Assembly (NCBI GenBank): GCA_946902985.2 | Contig: OX336398.1 | Coordinates: 234,132,556-234,196,555, forward strand | Source: Meconema thalassinum | Lineage: Eukaryota > Arthropoda > Insecta > Orthoptera > Tettigoniidae | Direction of reading: 5' to 3' | Length of the DNA: 64,000 nucleotides | Shown: positions 53,930 to 64,000 of the stretch, one piece after another | Layout: the number at the start of each line of letters is the position of its first letter | How positions within the stretch are numbered: the first letter of the stretch is position 1 | Made by a program: the position numbers and the translations under genes | Notes under the pieces: model-generated | What the model was told of the DNA's origin: nothing | The model's database searches: none | What the model saw: the letters and a program-made list of their open reading frames with translations, nothing else

Positions 53930-55330
53930 TGAACGCTATTGTAATGAAATTCAAGATGCAGGTGTTGAATGGCCAATGAAGATATAAAAAAAAATTCAGT
54001 GCGCTCTTCTAATGATATGCAATATAGCCTACAGGTGGTTGGTTGGTTGGTTGGTTCCTCAGTTTAGGGGCTGCGACAACGCGGTCATGTAGCCCCGTGT
54101 ACTTTGGGTGTGTGTAGAATCTGTCTGATAACCGGTGTTAATTGTGATGGCTGTATTAGTGTGCGTTATCTGTTTTCAATTCAAGTAATGACTGCAGACA
54201 TTGAATTTTTTCAAGTAGTTCCTACTTTTGCCGCCAAACGCCACCGTCATCGACTCTAGTAGTTCAGAACTGGTTACCAGATGCCATCGCAGTCGGCTCC
54301 TGGCGAAGAACTTCGGAACCTAAGAGCTTTTGTCAAATGTTTAACCTAACCTACAATTTAGCATCGCACATGTGTAATTGGTGGAATGTTCTTTAACATG
54401 CCATAAATCTATGACATGGGACCGTCGGCTTTACTTTCCCTCCAAAGAAAGGCATACTGAGGAATTTTTAACGCCCCTAAAAATCTGACGTTTTGGCCGG
54501 GTTTGAACCCACGATGTTGGGCATAGAACCTCAGCATGCTACAGCCTACAGGTGTTGAATGTCCAAAAATATATAAAGATATTTCAGGTGTAGGATAGCC
54601 AAAGAGGCTATAATGATATTTCAGTGTGCTTTTCTAATGAAATGCAATATACAGGTGTTGAATGGCCGAATAAGGTAGAAAGATATTTCAGTGCACTCTT
54701 GTAATAATATGAAATATACAGGTACGAATGGCCAATGAAGCTATAAAGATATTCCAGGTGTTGAATGGCCAAAGAAGCTAGAAAGATATTTCAGTGTGCT
54801 TTTCTAATGAAATCCAATATACAGGTGTTGAATGGCCGAATAAGGTAGAAAGATATTTCAGTGCACTCTTGTAATAATATGAAATATACAGGTACGAATG
54901 GCCAATGAAGCTATAAAGATATTCCAGGTGTTGAATGGCCAAAGAAGATATTTCAGTGTGCTATTCTAATGAAATGCAATATACAGGTGTTGAATGGCCG
55001 AATAAGGTAGAAAGATATTTCAGTGCACTCTTGTAATAATATGAAATATACAGGTACGATTGGCCAATGAAGCTATAAAGATATTCCAGGTGTTGAATGG
55101 CCAAAGAAGCTAGAAAGATATTTCAGTGTGTTATTCTAATGAAATGCAATATACAGGTGTTGAATGGCCAAACAATCTATACAAATATTTCAGTGCCCTC
55201 TTGTAATGAAATATAATTGACAAGTCAAAGGCCAAAATAATAACTCTACATATATTTTAGCTGGATGGCCAAAGAAGCTATAAAGTAATTTCAGTGTACT
55301 CTTCTAATGAAATGCAATATAGCCTATATG
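53930..55330. repeat. Tandem repeat with 170-bp higher-order unit
   Basis: Basic motif: ACAGGTGTTGAATGGCC, then AAAGATATTTCAGTG, then CTAATGAAATGCAATAT. From 54651 a 170-bp three-part unit repeats at 54821, 54983 (one 8-bp deletion) and 55153. Flanking monomers at 53960-54037 and 54543-54650 are more divergent. SINE B inserted in the left part. Confidence 0.9.
54038..54542 (-). mobile_element. SINE family B inside the tandem array
   Basis: Family B tail and body as in 52235-52762. The head stops at CTCAGCATGCTAC. Perfect TSD AGCCTACAGGTG at 54026-54037 and 54543-54554, which is array sequence. Confidence 0.9.
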
Positions 55331-56070
55331 TTTTTAAATAACTCAAGGAGCCTATACAATAAGGATCAAACAGGTAGAAATGTCATAGTCACGTAAAATT
55401 AATTTTAAAGCAACCATCCATATGAATTCTGGACATACATTTTCTTTTAAAACCCCTCCTTCATATTTCATTACAACAGCCATATTTAATGAAGTCGTAC
55501 TTGACGGGGTTTTTACCTGCTTTGCCTTATTACCATTATAAACACAGAGTGCTTCTTCACTCTCTGTGTTCAAATTAAGAATTCCTTTGTGCCATTCTGT
55601 GACCTTAACGTAGGGGGTGTAGGGAACTTTTTAATATTTGCCCGTGAAAGGAGAAAAAAAAAAAGAGAAAAGAGATATGAGATATAGAATTCTTCCTTAC
55701 ATCCCCGTACCTTATTTGAATCTTTCCCTCTTTCCCTTTTTCCCCTCTTTCAGACCAACCTGTCGAGTGGGGAATGGAAAGAAGGGAGATGGAAGGATAA
55801 GAATGGGAAGAAAAGACAGACCGTCGAGATTCATGTCGCATCGCATGGCGCGGCGTCGCGTTCGTCTTTTGTTCTGAAGGGAGAATGGCAAGTTGAAGGT
55901 TGTGAAGGGTGGCTGACGAGTTCGTCAATTCCTTTGCGTAATTACTTAATTATTTTAAAAACCACTTTCTGAACCAATAACTGTTAAAAATTTGGGGCAG
56001 ATAATCTCAATTATTTTCCCCCTTAATTCTTGTCTGGTCGCGCAGAATTATTTGTGCAGTTTTATGGTAT
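55331..56070. other. Unassigned stretch
   Basis: Frames at 55352-55573 and 55605-55928 have no recognisable domain; no gene supported. Confidence 0.4.
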
Positions 56071-56080
56071 ATCGCTGTTG

Positions 56081-56591
56081 GTTGGTTCCTCAGTGTAGGG
56101 ACTACGACAACGCGGACATTTAGCCCCGAGTACTTTGGGTGTGTGTGAAATCTGTCTGATAACCGGTGTTAATTGTGATGACTGTATTAATGTGTGTTAT
56201 CCGTTATCAATTCAAGTAAGGACTGCAGACATTCAATTTTCAAGTAGTTCCTACTTTTGCTACCAAACGCCACCGTCAACAACAACTAGTTCTGAACTTG
56301 GTGATTAGATGCCACCACATTCGGCTCCTGGCTACAACGTTGGAACTTAAGAGCGTTAGTCAATTCTAACCTACTGTATAATTTAGCTTCATACAAGTGT
56401 AACTAGTGGAAGGTTCTTTTACATGCCATAAATCTATGACATGGGACCACCGGCTTTACTTCCCCTCCGAAGGAAGGCATACGAGTTTTTTTACGCTCTT
56501 AAGAAATCCGACGACTTCGGCCGGGTTTGAACCCGCGATCTTGGGCATAGAAGCTCAGCATGCTACCGACTACGCCACCGAAGCCGACTAA
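56081..56591 (-). mobile_element. SINE family B, full length
   Basis: Tail GGTTGGTTCCTCAGTGTAGG, body TTTTGCTACCAAACGCCACC, head CGGCCGGGTTTGAACCCGCG and CCGACTACGCCACCGAAGCC. Perfect TSD ATCGCTGTTG at 56071-56080 and 56592-56601. Confidence 0.9.
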
Positions 56592-56601
56592 ATCGCTGTT
56601 G

Positions 56602-57012
56602 TCCTTGAATCTTCAGAGTCTTTGCGACATCGTGGTCATGTATCCCCATGTACTTGGGTGTGTGTAGAAGTTGGCTGATGCCTGTCCTAGTGTGTGTATT
56701 ATCAAGGTAGGGTTTGGGTATGAATCGTCCGTAGTCTTACGTTAGGTTCCATCCCAGCATTTGTCTGTATAAGTGGGAAACCACTTCCAGGATGCTTGAG
56801 GTTGACCGTGGATTACCCCACTTCTACTACAGGCAAATGCTGGGATGGAAACTAACTTAAGGCCACGGCCGTTTCCTAACCGAATCCTACCTTAATTACA
56901 AATAAACATACTAGCACAGACATCACAGAAACACAGGTTGTCACACAAATTCTACACACACCCTAGTACACGGGGCTCCATTACCATGATGACGCAAAGC
57001 CCCTAAATAATC
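56602..57012. mobile_element. Two opposed decayed SINE tails around a family A fragment
   Basis: 56610-56740 is a minus-oriented tail (GCGACATCGTGGTCATGTAT). 56890-57012 is a plus-oriented one (ACACAGGTTGTCACACAAAT, GACGCAAAGCCCCTAAATAA). Between them lie A-type core pieces on both strands (AATGCTGGGATGGAAAC, GGCCACGGCCGTTTCC). Confidence 0.6.
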
Positions 57013-57378
57013 ACCACCATCAACAACAATATTGTAATTCCAAGAAATGGGAAGAAAGTGAACACATATTTTTTATTTGTCCTAACAGCAGAGAATAACC
57101 TTTAAACAAGGAGGGCCAGAGGTAATGAATGTGTATGTAAACTGATAACCTGTGTAATTCTGCTGATTGTGCATGTGCTAAGATTGGGAAGGAGGCAGGC
57201 GTAATCTGAATGTACTTTGGACAAACACGGTATTAGGATACGAACCTAGCACTCATCTCAACTGTACTCTAAAGGCTAACTAGGATTAAAATTCATGACG
57301 GAGTCAGACATTGAACCCAGACCATTTTTGTAGAATTATGTTCGTCCTAGCCAATTCATTCTATCTCAACATATTACT

Positions 57379-57520
57379 CCTGGGACGGTACCTTCTGACA
57401 GGCCACGGCCGCTTCCTTCCACATCCTTGCCCAGTTTCATTGAACGTGAACCGTTCCATCTCTCAATTCGTCGCGCTGGTCGCCCACGGGGTCTCTCAGG
57501 AGGCCACACGATTAAAAAAT
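57379..57520 (+). mobile_element. SINE family A3, 5'-truncated
   Basis: CTGGGACGGTACCTTCTGAC, GGCCACGGCCGCTTCCTTCC, CTCTCAGGAGGCCACACGA and an A-run. Perfect TSD ACATATTACT at 57369-57378 and 57521-57530. Confidence 0.9.
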
Positions 57521-57599
57521 ACATATTACTGGACTCCACCATTCCGTTCAAACAAACTGTAGAATTCTTTTAAGAAATGTGTATTTCCAATTAACTTGT

Positions 57600-58035
57600 G
57601 ATCTATTCTGTTGTACCTTATACAGTATATAACGTGTTCTGTCCTTAGGCAGGTCTTCACGCAGCAGCTCTCCATGGAGTCCTGTCTTCAGCCGTTCTCT
57701 TTGTTTGGTGGTAATTTCCTGCTATCTTGACACTGTCCACCAGCTGGTACCTTCCCCCGTCCTCTTCCTCTCTTGCCGTTTACTGATCCTTCGAGAGCAT
57801 CCCTCAGCAAACACTCTCTTCGCAGCAAGTTCCTCTTCCTTGTATGTATGGTATGTAACAGCCTCCTATCTTCTCCAACTCGCTCCAATACCTCCTCATT
57901 CCAGACCCCTTACACCCAGGATCTCCTGTCCATCCTCCTCCAACACCACATTTCAAAAGCTTCTAGTCTTCTTCCATCATCCTTCCTTAGCGTCTCTTCC
58001 CTGGCAGTGACAAGCATACCACCTTTAAGGTGAAT
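57600..58035 (-). pseudogene. LINE ORF2 C-terminal fragment
   Basis: Minus strand: VLERVGEDRRLLHTIHTRKR, RRECLLRDALEGSVNGKRGR and TKRTAEDRTPWRA-like text. Upstream FEMWCW-type sequence is partly legible near 57990. Several frameshifts. It is related to the 23245-23935 LINE. Confidence 0.7.
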
Positions 58036-58039
58036 GTAG

Positions 58040-58617
58040 GAAGGGGTAGAGTCTGGTGCCTGTGAGCCGGGCTCCTTTTACTCTAGTATAAGGGGTGAAA
58101 ATATTGGTGGATAAATGAAATAATGAATCTGTATTTTACCCCTGGCTATAGTTTAATTGAGTAACTGATAGCCAGGGTATTTACAGTGCGATGGATTTTA
58201 GTAGTGCTAGGGTAATTAATATTAATTTAATTAATTAATTGCAAGCAATCAATTAACTATTTTGGGGCAGTGCAAAATGAGAGAGGGAATAGTAGAGTTA
58301 TACCAGCTTAAGTTCGGGTCAGGATGTGCCTGACGGCCAATGTTGGCCAGTGCACGCTCCTGCCGATGCCGTAGTTGTTAATTATTAATTCGCTCGCCAT
58401 GGTTTACTTGTGTTTAAATTTTGGAGTGTGTATAGTTGTTTGATTTGAGCAGCAGCTTCGTAATTTGATTTGGAAATGTTGAAGACCTTTAGTAGGTAGA
58501 AGTTATATAGTGCTTTAGAAGAAGTGAAAAATAAAGACCTGTAGTAGGTTTTGCATTGTTTTATAACAATGTATTGCATTGTAAAGGCCTCAGCTACCAC
58601 CTCATTATGTTAATATA
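58040..58617. other. Unassigned stretch
   Basis: No gene recognised. GATAGCCAGGG and GGCTATAGTT near 58145-58180 form a small inverted pair. Confidence 0.35.
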
Positions 58618-59293
58618 CAGTGTGGTCCACCCGCCCCTTATTATTTAGTTTTATGAAACCCAACTAACATCGCATTTCTCCCGATGGTCGATATTGCTCT
58701 GCGCTGTGACTGTGTGACAGCAATGTAATTGGGTCATGGGTCTAGCAAAGAAAAACCGACCTTAAACTTTTCCCCGCCAAATACTATGGCCTATTCTACT
58801 AACATATGACTTACTGCTCCTTGAAATAACACACATACACGTAATATGATCGAATTAATAGCTTACGCCACGTGATCTGTATTAGTAGAAAGTTAAATCA
58901 ACACCATAAACCGTGATTGAAGACTTTGAGATGGACTTAAACGTTTGAGGTGGGACGGCTACAGTAACTAAAGCACGTTTAGCGTGCGGTAACTACTATG
59001 TGTTCGTGGCTGCGAGGGTTAAAGCCTGACCGTATGTGCTGGGCGCGAGCAGTTGGAATGCTGCATCGAATCCAGTAGCATGCATACTTTTTTGAACGAA
59101 AGCCCACATTCGATTTTAGTCGGGATGTAACTACATTGCCAAATTTATTGCCTTACGACGTATTTTTGGGAAGAGTACGTTGAATTTTGATGATTTATAA
59201 AGAGAATACGATCTAATTGGTACGTTGTGCCACGTGACCTGCAATGGCATAAAATTCAGAAACTAGCATGAATATTAACATAACATATCGAAG

Positions 59294-59652
59294 TGTTGCT
59301 CCGGAGGTCCGGGTTCGATTCCCAGCTCTGCCAAGAAATGTAATACTTGTCTGAGGGCTGAAATTGGGTACACGTAGCCTCGTGAAGCAAATATGAGAAG
59401 AAGTGGGTTCGATTCCCACCTCAGCCACCCCGGAAATGGTTTTCCGTGGTTTCCCACTTCTAATCCGGCCAAATTCCGGGACGGATTCTATCTTAAGGCC
59501 ACGGCCGCCTCCTTCCCAATCCTTAATTGCAAATAAACACATCATTACAAGCCCGCAATAACTCGGGTTATCAGACAAATTCTACACTCACATCCAAGTA
59601 AACGGGGCTAAATAACCGCGATATTCTAGCCCCCCAAATGAAACAAAACAAC
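59294..59652 (+). mobile_element. SINE family A2 (A-type core with B-type tail), 5'-truncated
   Basis: GGAGGTCCGGGTTCGATTCC, GTGGGTTCGATTCCCACCTC, TTTTCCGTGGTTTCCCACTT and GGCCACGGCCGCCTCCTTCC are A-type. The 3' part, CGGGTTATCAGACAAATTCT, GTAAACGGGGCTAAATAACC and AGCCCCCCAAATG, is B-type tail. Perfect TSD AACATATCGAAG at 59282-59293 and 59653-59664. Confidence 0.85.
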
Positions 59653-59709
59653 AACATATCGAAGGATATTCTGATCGCCAGTGCTTGCATCGAACCATGG
59701 TATTATTAG

Positions 59710-61545
59710 CATACTTTCGATTTTTGCAAAAAATGAAAGTAGACTTATGAGATCTACACAGGGCCAAAAATTGTGTGTCTGTCTGTGTGTGTGACTGCGT
59801 GTCTGTGTGTGGAGTGTGTGTACTCTGAATGTCGCCCCCCCCCCCCCCCCTCTACCCCGTATCAATTCGAACACGGTGAAACCGAATTGAACGATATTTG
59901 GTACAGAGGTAGAACTAGCAAAGGGCACCTCAGTGTCATGTTTTATATTGCCGCCATCTTGACGGAAACGTAATGGCGGCCACCCAAATGTTCAAAGCTT
60001 AAATCTAATTACGATTAACCTAATCATCCGATCTCTACCAAATTTTTCAAAAACATATATTTATATGGCAAGCGTCTTTTGACTAAACTACAAGGTAATC
60101 AGCCCAAGATTTTGCAGATGGCGGCCATGTATGTGTGCAAATCGATTCCCCCTATCTTTTCAAACACGGTGAAACCGAATTGAACGATATTTGGTACAGA
60201 GGTAGCACTAGCAAAGGACACCTCAGAGTCATGTTTTATATCGCCGCTATCTTGATGAAAACGTAATGGCGGCCTCCCCAATGTTAAAAGCTTAAATAAA
60301 TTACGACCAACCTATAATCTGATCTCTACCAAATTTTGCGACAACATATCTTTACTTGGGAAGCATATTTTGACCAAACTACAAGATCATCAGCCCAACA
60401 GTTTGCATATCGCGGCCATGTATGTGTGCAAATCGATTCCCCCTATCTATTCTAACACGGTGAAACCGAATTGAACGAAATTTGGTACAGAGGTAGCACT
60501 AGCGTAGAACACGTCAGTGTCATGTTTTATATCGCCTCTATTTTGACGGAAACGTAATGGTGGCCACCCAAATGTTCCAAGCTTAAATCAAATTACGACT
60601 AACTTAATCATTTGATCTCTACCAAATTTTGTAACAACATATACTTGTATGGCGAGCGTCGTTTATCTGAACTACAAGGTCATCAACCCATTAGTTTGCA
60701 GACGGCGGCCATGTATGTTTGCAAATTGATTCCCCCTATCAATTCAAACACGGTGAAACCAAATTGAACGAAATTTGGTACAGAGGTAGCACTAGCAAAG
60801 GGCACTCCAGTGTCATGTTTTATATCGCCGCCATCTTGATCGAAACGTAATGGCGGCCATCCTTATGATAAAAGCTTGAATCAAATTACGACCAACCTAA
60901 TAATCTGATCCCTACCCAATTTTGCAACAAAATACCTTTATGTATAGAGATTCTTTTCACCACAGTACAAGGTCATCAGTCCAATAATGTACGGATAGCG
61001 GCCATGTATGTGTGCAAATCGATTCCCCCTATCTTTTAAAACACGGTTAAACCGAATGGAACGAAGTTTGGTACAGAGATAGCACCTCAGTGTCATGTTT
61101 TATATCGCCGCCATCTTGACGGAAACGGAATGGCGGCCATCCAAATGTTAAAAGCTTAAATCAAATTACGACCAACCTAATAATTTGATCTCTACCAAAT
61201 TCTTCAACAATATACCTTTTTGTGGGAAGCATCTTTTGACTGAACCACAAGGTCATTAGCCCAATAGTTTACAGATAACGGCCATGTATGTGTGCAAATC
61301 GATTCCCCATATCAATTCAAACACGGTGAAAATGAATTGAATGAAATTTTTACAGAGATAGCACTAGCAAAGGGCGCATCATATTCATGTATAATATCCG
61401 TATAGCACGTTGTATGTAAGAAGCTACTACAACCAACAATCAATTATAATCCTTGAAAAGGACAAAGAGTTATAACAATACCCATGCATTTAGGAGAAAG
61501 TAGGCTATACGTTCTTTACCGAACATCTTGTTTTGTTATAAAATT
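59710..61545 (+). mobile_element. Helitron-like repeat F2 with five to six tandem units of about 290 bp
   Basis: Starts with a CATACTTTCG...GAAAGTAG palindrome, ACTTATGAGATC, a GT tract and a C-run (59836-59851). CACGGTGAAACCGAATTGA recurs at about 59872, 60164, 60458, 60748, 61040 and 61322. Each unit has GCCGCCATCTTGA, AACGTAATGGCGGCC and GATCTCTACCAAATTTT. It ends with GTTC-TTTACC-GAAC and TCTTGTTTT near 61510-61535. Frames at 59626-60281 are shadows. Confidence 0.75.
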
Positions 61546-62175
61546 TTAACAAAAATTTCTTAGCATATCTTTAGGCCCGTATCACACGACACTCGCTGGC
61601 AAGGAAGCTGCTGTGATCGCTGGTACAAAATCCTGTATGATTCTGTTCTCTTCGTCAGTACACCTGCTTGTATGACCAAAGTGTATCACACGCTGGCATT
61701 TTGTATGCTAAGTTGTATGAAATAAAACCGAAGGGCTGTCATTTGAGGGCATTATTTGCTGTTCTTTCGCCTTATTAACTCAAAGCGGTCGCGAAACTTG
61801 TTTTAAGTAAATTAGAAAATATGCCAGGTACTCAATGAATGCATTCCAATCAATATTTAGGATCAAACTGTAATAATTGAATATTTTACCATGCGTGTTA
61901 ATAAGAAGCGCAACAAAAACCTCGAGAGTGTGTTTGAAATGTGTGCAAGTGTTATTGCGCCCGTTCGCTCTTTCGAAGATCCCGGGTTCAAGAATATCCA
62001 ACGGCAGAATTTTTAAATTCTTTTTAACTATTTTATTATACCCTCCCTACCTCGTACAGCAAGATTTCAACTTGGTTTTGTTCACATTATCTACGAAGAC
62101 GATAGGGAAAGCTATTTTCTTGTCTCATTTAAATGGTTATTTTCCCTAAATACTGTTCAAAACCATGGATGGATA
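61546..62175. other. Unassigned stretch
   Basis: No gene; CGCTGGCA and GTATGA motifs repeat loosely between 61590 and 61710. Confidence 0.35.
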
Positions 62176-62191
62176 CTATTCGTTATAATTA

Positions 62192-62686
62192 TTATTTTTA
62201 TAGTCGATTTTACCCACCAGGTTAGGTTTTCCCACGGACTCAGCGAGGGATCCCATCATTGCCACCTCTATGGGCAGTGTCCTGGACTTGAAACATCTTG
62301 TCTGCGGGATACAACTGGGGAGGTGGAATCAGCACCTCGGCCAGGTGGCCTGACCTGCAAAGCGAACAGGGTCCTCTTGAGGGATGGGAAGGGAGGGGAC
62401 GATCGGGAGGGATAGGCAAGGAAGAGGGAAGGAGGCGGCCGTGGCCGTACGGTAGATAGCATCCCGGTATTTGCCCGAAGGCGAAGTGGGAAACCACGGA
62501 AAACCCCTTTGAGGATGGCTGAGGTGGGAATCGAACCACCTCTACTCATTTGGATCTCCCGAGGCTGAGTAGATCCCGTCCCAGTCCTCATATCTCGTTT
62601 CAAATTTCGTGACAGAGCCGGGAATCGAACCCAGGTCGTCCTGGGTGGCAGCTAATCACGCTGACTACTACGCAACGGAGGCGACT
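62192..62686 (-). mobile_element. SINE family A, full length
   Basis: Complement of the A family: head at the right end (GCAACGGAGGCGAC, GAATCGAACCCAGG), core AAACCACGGAAAACCCCTTT and GAAGGAGGCGGCCGTGGCC, distal end at the left (CGGACTCAGCGAGGGATCCC). A 16-bp TSD with one mismatch begins CTATTCG at 62176-62191 and 62687-62702. Confidence 0.9.
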
Positions 62687-62769
62687 CTATTCGTGATAAT
62701 TAGAATTTTAATAGTTCAATATTTATCCCAGAATCATAATATGACACGTTCTGTAATTACTGCCTTGAT

Positions 62770-62985
62770 ACGAGGCTCAGCGGTAACGTTCTCGCTTGCT
62801 GTGCCGAAAGTTGCAGGTTCCTATCCTGGCGCAGTCAGCTGGCATTTGAGGGTGCGCAAAAGCGAGGGAGCCGTGTCAGTAGATTTACCTTCACGTTGAA
62901 GATCCCCTTCGGAGCAAAATCCGGTACCCCGGCGTATCTAAATGCCAGAGCACTTAAAAGGGACGTAAAACCAATAATGTTATAA
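62770..62985 (+). mobile_element. SINE family C
   Basis: GAGGCTCAGCGGTAACGTTC, GGTTCCTATCCTGGCGCAG, GGCATTTGAGGGTGCGC, GAAGATCCCCTTCGGAG, AAAAGGGACGTAAAACCAAT. The start of the head is missing and the tail is short. Confidence 0.8.
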
Positions 62986-62989
62986 ACAT

Positions 62990-63720
62990 CTGTATTTACT
63001 GAATGTTTGTGGGCAGATGACCTCGTAGTTCCGCCCCTTAAAACCTCACTAAATAACTATAACTGTAAGTGTATAGCAAGCGCTTTTCGCACAGACGCCG
63101 TTGAAAGAAATTATAGTTTCGGTCTGATGTATTTATTCGTGAGCCTACCCACATAACAGATCTATTTGTTATGTGGGTCGCCTGGGTGAGTCGGAGTTTT
63201 CCTTTAAACAAAGGTGGTCAAAATTTCGAACACTTGCTACGTTGAATATACAGGATACCTTGCTTTCGTTCTACAGATCATTATGTCGTCGTCCAATCTG
63301 GCTGCATACCATCGGATAAGTACGGTCATTTTCAGGACCTAATAAAAAATCACTCGTTGGAACAGATAGATATGCGTCCATAATACATCCACAATAAACG
63401 ACATTAAGAAAAAAATGCACTAGTCCAAGGTTCGAACCTACTCCAGCACTTCTTGATTTAGCCACCTTAGCTACCGAGAACCATGGTTTATTACTGGCAC
63501 GTATTGAGTCTATTCATAGACGCTTCATGTCCAAATGTAAGAAGGTGTCATTCGGAGCTCTGATCGTTTCAATCATGCATTATATTTGAGGTCATTGAAA
63601 GAACACTGCCACTATTGATTTCTACTATATTCGCGAGGATGTACTCAACGGTAAAATTGTACAATGGACGTAAAGGAGCAGGTACGAATGTTTTTAGGAT
63701 GACTGTCATATACGCGTTAG
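62990..63720. other. Unassigned stretch
   Basis: No gene. GACCTCGTAGTTCCGCCCC near 63020 and a GGTTCGAACCTACTCC B-box-like string near 63430 may be relics of tRNA-like SINEs. Confidence 0.35.
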
Positions 63721-64000
63721 TTGGGTTGCCTTCCTCCAAAAATAATAAGGGGCTGGTGGACCACACTGTATGTGTAAAGATTATGTAGCTAGTGTTATTG
63801 TAGTGTAAAGACTGACACTGGAGCGGGGAGTTTGAATTTAGAGTAGCTGTTCGCTGATTGGCTGGTGGAGTGATGTGATTGGCTGATGGCTGAATGTAAT
63901 AATTATGTGATATTATGATTAATATTGTTAATTTGGACTGTTGATTGTGTAATTAGAGGTTTTCGTGGTACATGGAAGCCAGTATAGCGTAGACCAATCG

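Larger units (their letters stand above)
58618..63768. mobile_element. Pair of TA-flanked inverted termini, possible 5.15-kb composite element
   Basis: CAGTGTGGTCCACCCGCCCC (58618) and the complement of CAGTGTGGTCCACCAGCCCC (ending 63768) are each followed inward by TTATTATTT and AACCCAACTAAC. TA sits outside both (58616-58617, 63769-63770). The ends match Tc1/mariner-type structure. No transposase was found inside; the interior is SINEs, an F repeat and unassigned DNA. They may also be ends of two independent short elements. Confidence 0.45.

Overview
The window looks like intergenic DNA from a large, repeat-rich animal genome, most likely an insect and possibly a polyneopteran (cricket, grasshopper, cockroach or stick-insect type). 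That placement is inference. It rests on the mobile-element repertoire: mariner and DUF4817-type transposases, R1-like and other non-LTR retrotransposons, a Penelope-like remnant, Helitrons and several tRNA-headed SINE families. I found no convincing host protein-coding gene and no credible functional rRNA gene. A tRNA-like locus at 12.58-14.90 kb is split by a LINE. Almost every open reading frame is either a transposon remnant or a chance frame inside a SINE or microsatellite.

Layout. 0-12 kb: an hAT-type MITE, Helitron-like repeats, several copies of a SINE called family B here, a 571-bp snapback mariner palindrome and a full-length family A SINE with target-site duplications (TSDs). 12.6-14.9 kb: the only long intact frame, a 5'-truncated Tx1/L1-like LINE whose joined flanks recreate a tRNA D-arm/A box. 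15-21 kb: Helitron-like copies, then a poorly resolved 17-20.7 kb block that may be an LTR-retrotransposon end on the minus strand. 22-26.7 kb: two internally deleted mariners (one carrying a SINE) and decayed LINEs, one keeping an ORF1/ORF2 ATGA overlap. 27-32.5 kb: LINE fragments, a 5S-rRNA-derived SINE with a perfect 11-bp TSD and a Penelope-like end. 33-39 kb: Helitrons and a 44-bp minisatellite of about 21 units. 39-46 kb: deeply nested SINEs and LINEs, including a SINE inside a SINE inside a SINE. 47-51 kb: a Helitron holding a 1.26-kb TA-flanked TIR element, confirmed by an empty site in a second Helitron copy. 52-58 kb: SINE B copies with clean TSDs and a 170-bp tandem repeat. 58.6-63.8 kb: a pair of TA-flanked inverted termini enclosing SINEs and a Helitron-like array of about 290-bp units.

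The elements show a layered insertion history rather than a pathway. Two working relationships stand out. SINE family B and one variant of family A share the same 3' tail, suggesting one LINE partner moves both. Several nested insertions with intact TSDs also give a relative order of activity.
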